A stretch of DNA of 32,446 bases from Labrenzia sp. DG1229. GTDB lineage: Bacteria > Pseudomonadota > Alphaproteobacteria > Rhizobiales > Stappiaceae. The DNA lies in contig NZ_KI928930.1 in NCBI RefSeq assembly GCF_000521215.1, positions 64,962 to 97,407 on the forward strand, given 5' to 3'. The notes under the pieces were generated by a model that did not search any database, was not told where the DNA came from, and saw only the letters and a program-made list of their open reading frames with translations. A program made the translations under genes and the position numbers. Below are positions 15,941 through 24,434 of this stretch, one piece after another; the first letter of the stretch is position 1; each line of letters begins with the position of its first letter.

Positions 15941-17086
15941 ATGACGGAACACGGCCCCTTGTCCGACCTGCAAACGCCCACTCTTCTTTTGGACGAGAGC
16001 CGAATGCGGAGAAACATCCAAAGATTGGAAACTCATGTTTCCGGTAAGGGAGCGTTGCTGCGGCCTCACCTGAAAACGGCAAAATCCATTGACGTTGCCA
16101 AAGCGCTGCTCGCGGGAGGAACGGGACCTGCGACGGTATCCACATTGGCCGAGGCCGAGGTGTTTGCCGCCGCCGGTGTCAGGGACATTGTCTATGCCGT
16201 CGGAATTACCCCGCAAAAACTCAGGCGTGTGGCAGAGATTCGTGAAAGGGGCTGCGATCTTTCAGTCATTCTCGACAGTGCGGAGCAGGCAAGGGCTGTG
16301 TCAGAGGCCTCTCGGCAAGCCGGCAAATCCATTCCGGCCTTGATCGAACTCGATTGTGATGGCCATAGAAGTGGAATTGATCCAGGCGACCCGGCGCTTG
16401 TGGAGGTGGGCCGCATCCTTGATGAGGGAGCTGCCGAACTCCGGGGCGTTCTGACACATGCTGGTGAAAGCTATGAAGTGAGTGGTCACGAGGCACATTC
16501 AGATTTTGCCGAAAGGGAGCGGCGAGCAGCCGTTCTTGCAGCTGAAACCCTAAGATCGGCAGGTTTGCCGTGCCCGGTCGTCAGTGTTGGGTCGACGCCG
16601 ACGGCTCATGCAGCGCAAGATCTCACCGGCGTCACCGAAGTCCGCGCCGGCGTCTATGTATTCTTCGACCTTTTCCAGGCTGGCATCGGCGTTTGCACGA
16701 TCGATGACATTGCGCTGTCTGTCCTGACCACCGTTGTCGGACATCAACGCGACAAGGGCTGGATCATCACGGACGCAGGCTGGATGGCGCTGTCGCAGGA
16801 CAAGGGAACTTCCAGGCAGCAGGTCGATCAGGGATTGGGGCTGGTGTGTGACCCATCCGGCAAACCCTATTCCGATCTGATTGTAATCAAGGCCAATCAG
16901 GAACATGGAATTGTTTCCGTGCGGCCCGGCAGCAGTTCCGCACTGCCGGAATTGCCTGTTGGTACATTGCTCAGAATATTGCCGGTGCATGCCTGCGCGA
17001 CCGCCGGCAACTTCGGCGTCTACAACGTCCTGCCCGCCGGTTCGGGCGTGTCATTGAAAACATGGCAGCGGTTCAGCGGTTGGTGA
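15941..17086 (+). CDS. DSD1-family PLP enzyme (D-threonine aldolase / hydroxyaspartate aldolase-dehydratase like)
   Basis: A 381-residue fold-type III PLP enzyme with an alanine-racemase-like barrel and a C-terminal metal-binding domain. The PLP lysine is in RPHLKTAKS (K45), and the metal pair His-x-Cys is in PVHACATAGNF (H350, C352), as in D-serine dehydratase and D-threonine aldolase. This family covers D-threonine aldolase, D-serine dehydratase, D-threo-3-hydroxyaspartate dehydratase and beta-hydroxyaspartate aldolase (BhcC); sequence alone does not separate these. A GAGGAAG ribosome site precedes the ATG. The next gene encodes an ornithine-cyclodeaminase-family protein with BhcD-like landmarks, which favours a hydroxyaspartate or related hydroxy-amino-acid substrate. 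The aminotransferase and dehydratase genes of a full beta-hydroxyaspartate cycle are not in the window. Confidence 0.85.
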   Translation: MTEHGPLSDLQTPTLLLDESRMRRNIQRLETHVSGKGALLRPHLKTAKSIDVAKALLAGGTGPATVSTLAEAEVFAAAGVRDIVYAVGITPQKLRRVAEIRERGCDLSVILDSAEQARAVSEASRQAGKSIPALIELDCDGHRSGIDPGDPALVEVGRILDEGAAELRGVLTHAGESYEVSGHEAHSDFAERERRAAVLAAETLRSAGLPCPVVSVGSTPTAHAAQDLTGVTEVRAGVYVFFDLFQAGIGVCTIDDIALSVLTTVVGHQRDKGWIITDAGWMALSQDKGTSRQQVDQGLGLVCDPSGKPYSDLIVIKANQEHGIVSVRPGSSSALPELPVGTLLRILPVHACATAGNFGVYNVLPAGSGVSLKTWQRFSGW

Positions 17087-17096
17087 GGTGAAGATC

Positions 17097-18068
17097 ATGA
17101 AACATGTGCCGGAAGAAGTGTCCTCCCGACTGGCCTCACATGAAATGGCTTACGAAGCTGTTCGAAACGCGCTCATAGCCGCCGCCGATAGCGAGACGGC
17201 AACCTTTCCGGTCGTGATTGGTCATGGCAGTGACCCGAACAACGTCTATGCGATCAAGTCCTGCGCAGTCGCCGAGATTGCAGGTCTAAAGGTCGGTTCC
17301 TATTGGCCGGGCAATGACAGACTGGGTGTTCCGCGGCACAACTCGATTATCTTCTTGTTTGACCAGGATACCGGACGCATCGGCGCGGCGGTTGAGGCTG
17401 GGCACCTAAATGCTTTCCGCACTGCTGCAGCCGACGCCGTTGCTGCCGATATTCTGGCGAGGAAAGATGCATCGACCCTCGCGATATTTGGAGCAGGCCA
17501 TCAGGCCGGGTTCGAGGTTCAAGCCTTGTCGCGCATACGCGGGATCACGCATGTTCTTGTTGTTGCAAGAAACCGGGAAAAAGGTGCGGGATTTGCAACC
17601 GGCCTCCGGCGGGCGGGCCTGGAGGCAGCCGTATGCTCGGCCGAGGAAGCTTGTCGCCGGGCGGATATTGTCGTCACAGCAACCTCCTCCTGCGAACCGT
17701 TGTTTGAGGCGGACTGGGTAAAGCCCGGATCACATGTCGCATCAATGGGGTCAGACACTTCCGGCAAGCAGGAACTCCCTCCAGGATTATTCGAACATGC
17801 CAGCCTCTTTTGCGACCTGCCCGGTCAATCGCGCAGCATCGGAGAGTTTCAGCATGCAGCTGAATACTTGCACCTTGCCGCGATTGGAGACGTGTTGTGT
17901 GGTCGCGCACCCGGGCGGACTGACGACGATGAGATCACTGTCTTTGACAGTTCGGGTTTGTCGGTCCAGGACATCTACATTGCGAGGGCCGTTCTCGAGC
18001 TTGTCGAATGCGAGCGGAGCCAAAGGCCGGATCTCGGCGCGGAAATGTCGGGCGGTAACGGCAGGTGA
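17097..18068 (+). CDS. Ornithine cyclodeaminase/mu-crystallin family enzyme, possibly iminosuccinate reductase-like
   Basis: A 323-residue NAD(P)-dependent enzyme. The ATG at 17097 is chosen for its GAGGTGA ribosome site; a GTG at 17088 is in the same frame. It has the family's substrate-side lysine (VYAIKSC), the Rossmann motif IFGAGHQAGFE, the LNAFRTAAADAVAADILAR helix, and ASMGSDTSGKQELP in place of the GxDxxGK catalytic loop. The phrase GLKVGSYWPGN with PRHNS is, as I recall, typical of the subgroup containing iminosuccinate reductase (BhcD) rather than true ornithine cyclodeaminases; this is from memory and needs a tree. The gene begins ten bases after the DSD1-family gene and is clearly its operon partner. 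Likely role: reduction of an imine or release of ammonia in the same pathway. Confidence 0.85.
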   Translation: MKHVPEEVSSRLASHEMAYEAVRNALIAAADSETATFPVVIGHGSDPNNVYAIKSCAVAEIAGLKVGSYWPGNDRLGVPRHNSIIFLFDQDTGRIGAAVEAGHLNAFRTAAADAVAADILARKDASTLAIFGAGHQAGFEVQALSRIRGITHVLVVARNREKGAGFATGLRRAGLEAAVCSAEEACRRADIVVTATSSCEPLFEADWVKPGSHVASMGSDTSGKQELPPGLFEHASLFCDLPGQSRSIGEFQHAAEYLHLAAIGDVLCGRAPGRTDDDEITVFDSSGLSVQDIYIARAVLELVECERSQRPDLGAEMSGGNGR

Positions 18069-18157
18069 TTGTCGGGGATGCGGTCCCAGGCAACCTTGCG
18101 ATAAATCGGTTCATCTCCTATCTCCCATCCAACAGTGTCTATTCTGACAGGGGTTTC

Positions 18158-18856
18158 ATGTTTCAAGCCGCTTCCCGTGCCATGTCCGAGGTTTTCGAAC
18201 AACAATTCCGGGCAATTTTCTGGAAAATGCTGGGATTTACGCTCGCAATCCTGATCTTAATCTGGATCACCCTGCAGGGAATCGTCGGGCATTTCCTGGG
18301 TGTTGCTGCAAACGAGTGGGGGGACGGCAGCGCATGGATCAGCTGGACGGAATGGTCGATTTCCATCCTGACCGGTATCGGTGCTGTCTTTGTGCTCGGT
18401 TTTCTGATCGCGCCGATCTCGGCGCTGCTGGCAGGCCTCTTTCAGGACGATATTGCCGACATTGTCGACGTGAAGGACTATCCTGGTGATCGTCCCGGCA
18501 ATGCCCTGCCTCTCTCCAAGTCCCTGGTGCAGACAATCAAGTTCACCGGCGTGGTCATTCTCGGCAACCTGTTTGCGCTGCTGTTGCTCCTGGTGCCGGG
18601 TATCAATCTCGTCGCGTTCTTTGTGGTCAATGGCTACCTTCTCGGTCGTGAATTCTTCGAGTTTGCGGCCATGCGGTACATGCCTCCAGCCGAAGCAAGA
18701 GCTTTCCGAAAGGCGCGAGGGGGGACGGTTTTCCTTGGCGGTCTTGTCATTGCCTGCCTTCTGGCGGTGCCGATCCTGAACCTTGTCACACCGATATTCG
18801 CGACCATTTTCATGCTGCATCTTTACAAGAAACTTGCATCCGGCGCTGCTATCTGA
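18158..18856 (+). CDS. EI24/CysZ-family inner-membrane protein
   Basis: A 232-residue membrane protein with four main hydrophobic regions (around GFTLAILILIWITLQGIVG, GAVFVLGFLIAPISALLAGL, GVVILGNLFALLLLLVPGIN and FLGGLVIACLLAVPILNLV) and the family markers FQDDIADIVD, PGINLVAFFVVNGYLLGREFFE and the Pro-containing end VTPIFATIFMLHLYKKL. These match the EI24 (PF07264) group that includes the sulfate permease CysZ. In alphaproteobacteria such proteins are usually annotated only as CysZ-like or EI24 domain proteins, so sulfate transport is possible but unproven. The ATG at 18158 follows an AGGGG ribosome site; the frame open to 18065 overlaps the previous gene and is less likely to be the start. 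No membership in a sulfur operon is visible here. Confidence 0.82.
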   Translation: MFQAASRAMSEVFEQQFRAIFWKMLGFTLAILILIWITLQGIVGHFLGVAANEWGDGSAWISWTEWSISILTGIGAVFVLGFLIAPISALLAGLFQDDIADIVDVKDYPGDRPGNALPLSKSLVQTIKFTGVVILGNLFALLLLLVPGINLVAFFVVNGYLLGREFFEFAAMRYMPPAEARAFRKARGGTVFLGGLVIACLLAVPILNLVTPIFATIFMLHLYKKLASGAAI

Positions 18857-18911
18857 CGAACTGCGGGCCGCAGGTCGGCGTTTTCAGGATCGAGGCTGAC
18901 CGGAGGGGCCC

Positions 18912-19817
18912 ATGCAGGAACTGCTGTCTGAAATCGCCAAAGTTGCGGAAGCCAGTCCGGACAAGGGTGAGGTCGCAACCTACATCCCTGAACTGGCCGG
19001 AGTGAATCCCGACCAGTTCGGAATCGCCGTCGCGTTTGAGGACGGCCGTCTCTTGACAGCGGGTGACGCTGAAGTTCCGTTTTCCATCCAGTCCGTTTCA
19101 AAGGTGTTCGCACTTGCTCTTGCGCTTGGCCGCGTCGGAGATCAGCTTTGGTATCGAGTCGGACGGGAACCTTCCGGTCTTTCCTTCGATTCGATTCTCC
19201 TGCTGGAGCGTGAAGACGGGATACCGCGCAATCCCTTCATCAATGCAGGTGCCCTCGTGACGACGGATACCTACCTTGCCGGGTCCAATCCTCGCGAAGC
19301 GCTTGGTGAATTGCTGGGGTTCATCCGTGCGGCCGCCGACGATGACAGCATCCACATCAATGAAAAAGTTGCGCAATCGGAGTTGACCACCGGGCACCGG
19401 AATTTCTCCCTTGCACATTATCTGGCTTCTTGCGGCAACCTGCGGTCTTCCGTCGACAAGGTTCTGGGGACCTATTGTCACCAGTGCGGCATTGAAATGA
19501 GTTGCCGGCAATTGGCCATGGCAGGCCGGTTTCTGATCGAATCAGCAAACATGCCGCCGCTGGTTGCGTCACTGCGGCGGCGTCGTATCAACGCGATGAT
19601 GATGACCTGCGGTCACTATGACGGTTCGGGCGACTTCGCATTTCGCGTGGGGCTTCCCGGCAAGAGCGGCGTTGGTGGCGGAATACTGGTGATCGCACCC
19701 GGCCGGGCGTCGATTGCCGTCTGGTCGCCGGGCCTCAACCGCTACGGCAACTCCAAGCTGGGAACCGAGGCAATGGAAATGTTCGCAAAACGCACCGGTT
19801 GGTCCGTTTTCGGATAA
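18912..19817 (+). CDS. glsA: Glutaminase (beta-lactamase-fold, GlsA type)
   Basis: Hydrolyses L-glutamine to glutamate and ammonia in the cytoplasm. The 301-residue product matches the single-domain glutaminase family in length and motifs: the start [22 protein letters not shown], the catalytic SxxK ([12 protein letters not shown]61, K64), [22 protein letters not shown] and the closing [18 protein letters not shown], followed by [11 protein letters not shown] clear CGGAGGGG ribosome site precedes the ATG. It stands alone between the CysZ-like gene (55 bases upstream) and the convergent aquaporin gene. All recognised active-site residues appear intact. It could support acid resistance or nitrogen recycling, but nothing here decides that. 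Confidence 0.94.
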   Translation: MQELLSEIAKVAEASPDKGEVATYIPELAGVNPDQFGIAVAFEDGRLLTAGDAEVPFSIQSVSKVFALALALGRVGDQLWYRVGREPSGLSFDSILLLEREDGIPRNPFINAGALVTTDTYLAGSNPREALGELLGFIRAAADDDSIHINEKVAQSELTTGHRNFSLAHYLASCGNLRSSVDKVLGTYCHQCGIEMSCRQLAMAGRFLIESANMPPLVASLRRRRINAMMMTCGHYDGSGDFAFRVGLPGKSGVGGGILVIAPGRASIAVWSPGLNRYGNSKLGTEAMEMFAKRTGWSVFG

Positions 19818-19835
19818 GTGGGACCTGGGGCTTGC

Positions 19836-19861
19836 GGCAGCCGGAACAGCTTCCGGCTGCC
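19836..19861. terminator. Strong hairpin between convergent glsA and aqpZ
   Basis: GGCAGCCGGAA (19836-19846) and TTCCGGCTGCC (19851-19861) are perfect reverse complements around a four-base loop, between two convergent stop codons. Neither side has a good T run, so it may act as a bidirectional transcript end or 3' stabiliser rather than a classical terminator. Confidence 0.55.
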
Positions 19862-19879
19862 AATTCGCAGGGATGGTGG

Positions 19880-20587
19880 TCAGTCTTCCGATTCGGCTGA
19901 AAGCAGGCCGGTCTTGAATAGAATTCCTGCAGCAGCTCCGCCGATGAGCGGGGCGATGATGAACAGCCAGACCTGGGCCAGCGCTCCGGGATTGCTTCCG
20001 GCGCCTATGATTGCAGGGCCGAGGGATCGCGCCGGGTTCACTGATACGCCGGTGACGTTGATGCCGACAATGTGAATGACGACAAGCGTCAGGCCGATGG
20101 CCAGTCCGGCGAGATGGGAAGGCGCGCCTTTCTGCGTAACGCCCAGAATGCAGACAAGAAACAGAAAGGTCGCGACAACCTCAAAGACAAGCGCGGACAG
20201 CAAGTTATATTCGCCGAGATATCCGGCCCCCCATCCATTCTGGCCAAGGCCGCCGTCCCAGCCGCTGGCCTTGCCGCTCAGGATGATGGCCAGGACCGCA
20301 GCCCCTGCAAGGGCTCCGAGCACCTGGGCGATCCAGTACGTGACCATCTCTCCGGCGGACATGCGTCCGGCCAGATGGACCCCGAGGCTGACAGCCGGAT
20401 TGATGTGGCAACCCGAGATCATTCCGATGCCGTAAGCCATTGCGACAATGGAAAGTCCAAATGCAAACGCAATTCCAAGCACGTCAATTGATGTCGCACC
20501 GGTACCCATTCCCGCGATGACCGCTGCGCCGCAACCAAAGAGCACGAGGGTGAAAGTACCGACAAATTCAGCAATCGCTTTTTTCAT
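19880..20587 (-). CDS. aqpZ: Aquaporin Z
   Basis: A water-selective channel of the MIP family in the inner membrane, 235 residues with six spans. The ATG at 20587 follows TTGGAGG; the in-frame ATG at 20602 contains that ribosome site and is therefore not the start. Both half-helix motifs are present: SGCHINPAVSLG and GVSVNPARSLGPA. The selectivity filter reads as in AqpZ rather than in a glycerol facilitator: a His in VVIHIVGINVTG, a Thr before SVNPARS, and the Arg of NPAR. The N-terminal MKKAIAEFVGTFTLVLFGCGAAV is typical of AqpZ. It is divergent from the sdh operon. No regulatory site is obvious on its own side. Confidence 0.95.
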   Translation of the reverse strand: MKKAIAEFVGTFTLVLFGCGAAVIAGMGTGATSIDVLGIAFAFGLSIVAMAYGIGMISGCHINPAVSLGVHLAGRMSAGEMVTYWIAQVLGALAGAAVLAIILSGKASGWDGGLGQNGWGAGYLGEYNLLSALVFEVVATFLFLVCILGVTQKGAPSHLAGLAIGLTLVVIHIVGINVTGVSVNPARSLGPAIIGAGSNPGALAQVWLFIIAPLIGGAAAGILFKTGLLSAESED

Positions 20588-20805
20588 TCTACTTGCCTCC
20601 AAATCAGGCCGGAAATCCGGACAAGGTCACCGGAATTGCGATGACGTACCCGAGAGTTACCCAAATTTGATTGTCTGGAAAGTTCTTTGATGTTGTGCAC
20701 TGCGACAAGAGTTTTCGCGGTTTTTAACGATTTAAGTGCACCGTTGGGGAAAGTGACGTCGCAGATTCACCTTTTTGATGTTTTGACGCGACGCCTTCTT
20801 GGCGC

Positions 20806-20824
20806 TAGAACCGTTCTATATAAC
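20806..20824 (+). promoter_or_regulatory. Irr-like (ICE) palindrome overlapping the -10 region upstream of sdhC
   Basis: TAGAAC at 20806-20811 and GTTCTA at 20813-20818 form a perfect 13-base palindrome with one central base, and TATATAAC (20817-20824) forms a plausible -10 box overlapping its right end. This resembles the TAGAA-N3-TTCTA core of the iron control element bound by Irr in Rhizobiales, though the outer bases differ from the full consensus. Irr lowers expression of iron-rich proteins in iron shortage, which fits an operon encoding three Fe-S clusters and haem. A weak -35 (TTCTTG, 20796-20801) lies upstream. Confidence 0.6.
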
Positions 20825-20836
20825 GCTCTGATTTCC

Positions 20837-20856
20837 TTACGTTTGCGTAAACGTGA
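20837..20856. promoter_or_regulatory. Palindrome in the sdhC 5' leader
   Basis: ACGTTT (20839-20844) and AAACGT (20849-20854) are exact reverse complements with a four-base spacer, and a 20-base block 20837-20856 is symmetric at 16 of 20 positions. It sits between the putative -10 box and the ribosome site of sdhC, about 30 bases before the ATG, so it could be a second operator. The rest of 20588-20883, about 300 bases, holds no gene. Confidence 0.45.
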
Positions 20857-20883
20857 GGTTGCGTCGTACGGGAGAGGAATTCC

Positions 20884-21282
20884 ATGTCGAACGCCGATTT
20901 GCGAGGCAACCGCCCGCTATCGCCCCATCTTCAGATCTACAAGCCCATTCTGACGATGGTCATGTCCATCCTGCACCGTATCACCGGAGCAGCGCTCTAT
21001 TTCGGAACAATCCTGCTGGCGTGGTGGCTGATCGCCGCCGCTGCAGGTCCCTCCTATTTTGATTTCGTCAACGAAATCTACGGCTCGATTCTCGGCAGGC
21101 TGATCCTGTTCGGCTTTACCTGGGCGCTGGTGCATCACATGCTCGGCGGGTTGCGTCATTTCATCTGGGACATGGGTGCCGGGTTCGGCAAGGAAGCCCG
21201 CGAGTGGCTGGCAAAAGCCACCATCATCGGTTCCGTTTCTCTCACGCTGATCCTTTGGATCATCGGTTATATGGTTCGATAA
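20884..21282 (+). CDS. sdhC: Succinate dehydrogenase cytochrome b556 subunit
   Basis: Membrane anchor of complex II, holding haem b and part of the quinone site with SdhD. The 132-residue product has three membrane spans. [12 protein letters not shown] and SILHRITG (the Ser/Arg quinone-site segment) come first; the haem ligand histidine lies in the second-span region [15 protein letters not shown], all typical for alphaproteobacterial SdhC. A GGAGAGGAA ribosome site precedes the ATG. It is the first gene of the operon, directly downstream of two palindromes that may control the whole unit. sdhD follows after ten bases. Confidence 0.96.
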   Translation: MSNADLRGNRPLSPHLQIYKPILTMVMSILHRITGAALYFGTILLAWWLIAAAAGPSYFDFVNEIYGSILGRLILFGFTWALVHHMLGGLRHFIWDMGAGFGKEAREWLAKATIIGSVSLTLILWIIGYMVR

Positions 21283-21292
21283 GGAGAGTGTC

Positions 21293-21676
21293 ATGACGGA
21301 TATGCGCACCCCTCTCAACAAGGTTCGCGGCCTCGGCTCAGCCAAGGAAGGGACGGATCACTTCTGGAAACAGCGTGTGACGGCCGTCGCCAATGTGTTC
21401 CTGATTTCATTCTTCGTGATCCTGGTGATTGCGATGCAAGGGTCCACCCATGGCGATGTCGTTGAGACACTCCGGAACCCGCTCGTTTCGATCATCCTTC
21501 TTCTGGTGATCCTGTCCGGCGTTTATCACATGAAGCTTGGCATGCAGGTGATCATCGAGGATTACATCCATGGTGAAGGCCTCAAGTTTCTGACGCTGAT
21601 GGCAAACACCTTTTTCTGCGCCTTTATCGGTTTCGGCTGCATCTTCGCAGTGCTCAAGATTGGCTTTGGAGGCTAA
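21293..21676 (+). CDS. sdhD: Succinate dehydrogenase hydrophobic membrane anchor subunit
   Basis: Second membrane anchor of complex II, 127 residues with three spans. The conserved haem/quinone stretch is present: [21 protein letters not shown] contains the haem-ligand histidine and the Asp-Tyr pair of the ubiquinone site. The N-terminus ([20 protein letters not shown], then [12 protein letters not shown]) matches the alphaproteobacterial type. An AAGGAGAG ribosome site lies just before the ATG. The stop is five bases before the sdhA start, so the genes are tightly coupled. Confidence 0.96.
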   Translation: MTDMRTPLNKVRGLGSAKEGTDHFWKQRVTAVANVFLISFFVILVIAMQGSTHGDVVETLRNPLVSIILLLVILSGVYHMKLGMQVIIEDYIHGEGLKFLTLMANTFFCAFIGFGCIFAVLKIGFGG

Positions 21677-21681
21677 CCCGC

Positions 21682-23508
21682 ATGGCCAAAACGTATGAAT
21701 TTGTCGACCACACCTATGATGTGGTTGTTATCGGTGCGGGTGGCGCCGGCCTGCGCGCGACACTCGGCATGGCGGAGCAGGGATTGCGCACGGCCTGCAT
21801 CACCAAGGTCTTTCCGACGCGATCTCACACAGTGGCGGCCCAGGGCGGGATTGCGGCCTCTTTGACCAACATGACGCCGGACTGCTGGGAATGGCACATG
21901 TACGACACCGTGAAGGGGTCGGACTGGCTCGGCGATACCGACGCCATGGAGTATCTTGCCCGGGAAGCACCAAAGGCGGTCTATGAGCTGGAACACTACG
22001 GCGTTCCGTTTTCGCGCACAGAGGAAGGCAAGATCTACCAGCGCCCGTTCGGCGGCCATATGCAAAATTACGGCGAAGGTCCTCCTGTACAGCGCACCTG
22101 CGCGGCGGCCGACCGGACCGGCCACGCAATCCTTCACACGCTCTACGGCCAGTCCCTGCGACACAACGCCGAATTCTACATCGAGTATTTCGCGCTCGAC
22201 CTGATCATGTCCGACGATGGCGTCTGCCAGGGCGTGATCGCCTGGAACCTTGATGACGGCACCATGCACCGCTTCGCCGCCAAGATGGTGGTTCTGGCAA
22301 CAGGAGGCTATGGCCGCGCCTTTTTCTCCGCGACGTCTGCGCACACCTGCACCGGTGACGGTGGAGGCATGGTCGCCCGTGCCGGCCTTCCGCTTCAGGA
22401 TATGGAATTCGTCCAGTTCCATCCGACAGGCATTTACGGTTCCGGTTGCCTCATTACGGAAGGTGCGCGCGGGGAGGGTGGCTATCTGGTCAACTCCGAA
22501 GGCGAGCGTTTCATGGAACGCTACGCTCCCTCGGCCAAGGATCTTGCATCCCGTGATGTCGTTTCGCGCTGCATGACCATGGAAATCCGGGAAAACCGCG
22601 GCGTCGGCAAGAAGGGTGATCATATCTTCCTGCATCTCGATCATCTGGACCCTGCTCTGCTGGCGGAACGCTTGCCGGGCATTTCCGAAAGTGCACGTAT
22701 TTTCGCTGGTGTCGACGTGACCAAGGACCCGATCCCGGTGCTGCCGACGGTTCACTACAACATGGGCGGCGTACCGACCAACTACTGGGGAGAGGTGCTC
22801 AACGCCGACGGCAAGAATCCCGACCGCATCCAGGAAGGCCTGATGGCGGTCGGCGAAGCCGGTTGTGCGTCTGTTCACGGTGCCAACCGTCTTGGGTCGA
22901 ATTCCCTCATCGATCTGGTGGTGTTCGGCCGTGCAGCTGCGATCAAGGCTGGAGAAGTGGTCGACCCGAAGGAGGCGACCCCCGCCCCCAGCGAAGCCTC
23001 CTGTGACAAGATCATGGACCGGTTCGACTCGCTGCGGAATGCAAACGGCTCGATCCCGACAGCCAAATTGCGGGACAAGATGCAGCACGCGATGCAGGAA
23101 GACGCTGCCGTGTTCCGCACTCAGGAAAGCCTTGAAGCCGGTTGCCAGCGGCTTAGCGCGATCTGGGGTGAAATGAAGGATCTCAAGGTGTCTGACCGTT
23201 CGCTGATCTGGAATTCCGATCTGGTGGAAACGCTGGAACTGGAAAACCTGATGGCAAACGCGATCACCACCGTCTACGGCGCGGAAGCCAGGAAGGAAAG
23301 CCGCGGTGCCCATGCACGCGAGGACTATAAGGATGGTCCGTTCTCCGGCCGTGACGATGAGAACTGGCGCAAGCACACGCTTGTCTGGGTCAACGAGGCG
23401 GGCGATGTGAAACTTGACTACCGTCCGGTCGTTACCGACCCGCTGACCACGTTCGAGGAAGGCGGCATCGACCCGAAAAAGATCGCGCCGAAAGCGCGTG
23501 TCTACTAG
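21682..23508 (+). CDS. sdhA: Succinate dehydrogenase flavoprotein subunit
   Basis: Catalytic subunit of complex II, oxidising succinate to fumarate with covalently bound FAD. The 608-residue length is standard. Seen in order: dinucleotide motif [15 protein letters not shown], the FAD-linking histidine in [14 protein letters not shown], the substrate loop [20 protein letters not shown], the catalytic Arg region [17 protein letters not shown], the His of [11 protein letters not shown], and the C-terminal [19 protein letters not shown]. No disruption. A long open frame on the opposite strand across this gene is a codon-bias artefact. Unusually, the next gene downstream is a methyltransferase gene rather than sdhB. 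Confidence 0.98.
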   Translation: MAKTYEFVDHTYDVVVIGAGGAGLRATLGMAEQGLRTACITKVFPTRSHTVAAQGGIAASLTNMTPDCWEWHMYDTVKGSDWLGDTDAMEYLAREAPKAVYELEHYGVPFSRTEEGKIYQRPFGGHMQNYGEGPPVQRTCAAADRTGHAILHTLYGQSLRHNAEFYIEYFALDLIMSDDGVCQGVIAWNLDDGTMHRFAAKMVVLATGGYGRAFFSATSAHTCTGDGGGMVARAGLPLQDMEFVQFHPTGIYGSGCLITEGARGEGGYLVNSEGERFMERYAPSAKDLASRDVVSRCMTMEIRENRGVGKKGDHIFLHLDHLDPALLAERLPGISESARIFAGVDVTKDPIPVLPTVHYNMGGVPTNYWGEVLNADGKNPDRIQEGLMAVGEAGCASVHGANRLGSNSLIDLVVFGRAAAIKAGEVVDPKEATPAPSEASCDKIMDRFDSLRNANGSIPTAKLRDKMQHAMQEDAAVFRTQESLEAGCQRLSAIWGEMKDLKVSDRSLIWNSDLVETLELENLMANAITTVYGAEARKESRGAHAREDYKDGPFSGRDDENWRKHTLVWVNEAGDVKLDYRPVVTDPLTTFEEGGIDPKKIAPKARVY

Positions 23509-23520
23509 GGAGACCGGTTC

Positions 23521-24366
23521 GTGAGCCAGGCCGCAACAGAACTGGACACCAGAAGCCCGTTTGGCACCTATCCTGCCGAACGCATGGTCCGTGCCGCCTG
23601 GCGCCTTGCCGACCGTCACGACCTTTCCCGCGGGTTGCGCAAGCGCATCCGCGCCTTCGTTGCGCATATTTTCAAGGGTCCATACGATCTGGAGGCCGAG
23701 GGTCTCAAGTTCCGGATCTATCCAGGCGAAAACTATGACGACCGCAAGATGCTCGCCAAGGGCAGATTGCCGGAGCGCGCGGAGCATGAATTGCTCGAAC
23801 CGCATCTGGGAGAGGGAACGGTCTTCGTCGATGTTGGTGCCAACATTGGCTCCTATTCGGTTTTCGCGGCAAGACGCGGGGCAAATGTGCTGGCGATCGA
23901 GGCCAATCCGCAGACGGCTCACAAGCTGAGCTTCAATGTCACGGCCAATGATCTGGACAGCGTGACGGTGGTCCATTCCGCGGTAGGGGCCCAGGATGAC
24001 ACGCTCCCGCTCTGGCTCGAGCCGAGCAATTGCGGGTTCGCCACCTTCGTCAAGGACCTGACCACTGGCGAGTGGGCAGGAAACTGGGAGCCGACCTATG
24101 TGAAGGTACGGCCCCTGACGGCGATTGCCGACCAGCATGGCGTTACGGGGATCGACATCCTGAAAGTTGACGTGGAAGGTTTTGAGGACCGGGTGGTGCT
24201 GCCTTTCCTGAGGCACGCGGACAGGCAGTTATGGCCCCGCGTGATCCTTCTTGAAACGAATTGCCGGCCCTACTGGTCCGAGGATTGCCTGCCCGAACTG
24301 GCAAGCCGCGGCTATGAGGTAACGGGCCGGACCGATGACAACATGATCTTCGAACTCAAGGGCTGA
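23521..24366 (+). CDS. FkbM family SAM-dependent methyltransferase inside the sdh operon
   Basis: A 281-residue class I methyltransferase of the FkbM group (usually O-methylation of sugars or small molecules). The start is GTG at 23521 behind a GGGAGA ribosome site. The SAM-binding motif is [20 protein letters not shown] with the acidic end of strand 2 in VLAIEANPQ; the FkbM block [17 protein letters not shown] and [10 protein letters not shown] follow. A polar N-terminus of about 80 residues ([19 protein letters not shown]) precedes the domain. It lies 12 bases after sdhA and 68 before sdhB in the same direction, so it should be co-transcribed with complex II. Substrate unknown; modification of complex II, of a quinone or of an envelope sugar are all only guesses. 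No membrane segment or signal peptide. Confidence 0.88.
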   Translation: MSQAATELDTRSPFGTYPAERMVRAAWRLADRHDLSRGLRKRIRAFVAHIFKGPYDLEAEGLKFRIYPGENYDDRKMLAKGRLPERAEHELLEPHLGEGTVFVDVGANIGSYSVFAARRGANVLAIEANPQTAHKLSFNVTANDLDSVTVVHSAVGAQDDTLPLWLEPSNCGFATFVKDLTTGEWAGNWEPTYVKVRPLTAIADQHGVTGIDILKVDVEGFEDRVVLPFLRHADRQLWPRVILLETNCRPYWSEDCLPELASRGYEVTGRTDDNMIFELKG

Positions 24367-24434
24367 GCGAGAAGAAATACCGGCCCGAATGCGCCTTGAC
24401 GCGAATTGAGGGCCCAACGCGGAGCAGTAACGAG

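Noticed and set aside
15941..18068. Complete beta-hydroxyaspartate cycle operon
   Set aside because: Only two of the four enzyme families are present and the regulator is LysR, not IclR; the enzyme assignments are not certain.
21673..24216. Very long (847-codon) open frame on the minus strand across sdhA and the methyltransferase gene
   Set aside because: It is exactly antisense to two genes with clear family motifs. The product has no recognisable domain or organised hydrophobic pattern; GC-rich codon bias readily produces such frames.
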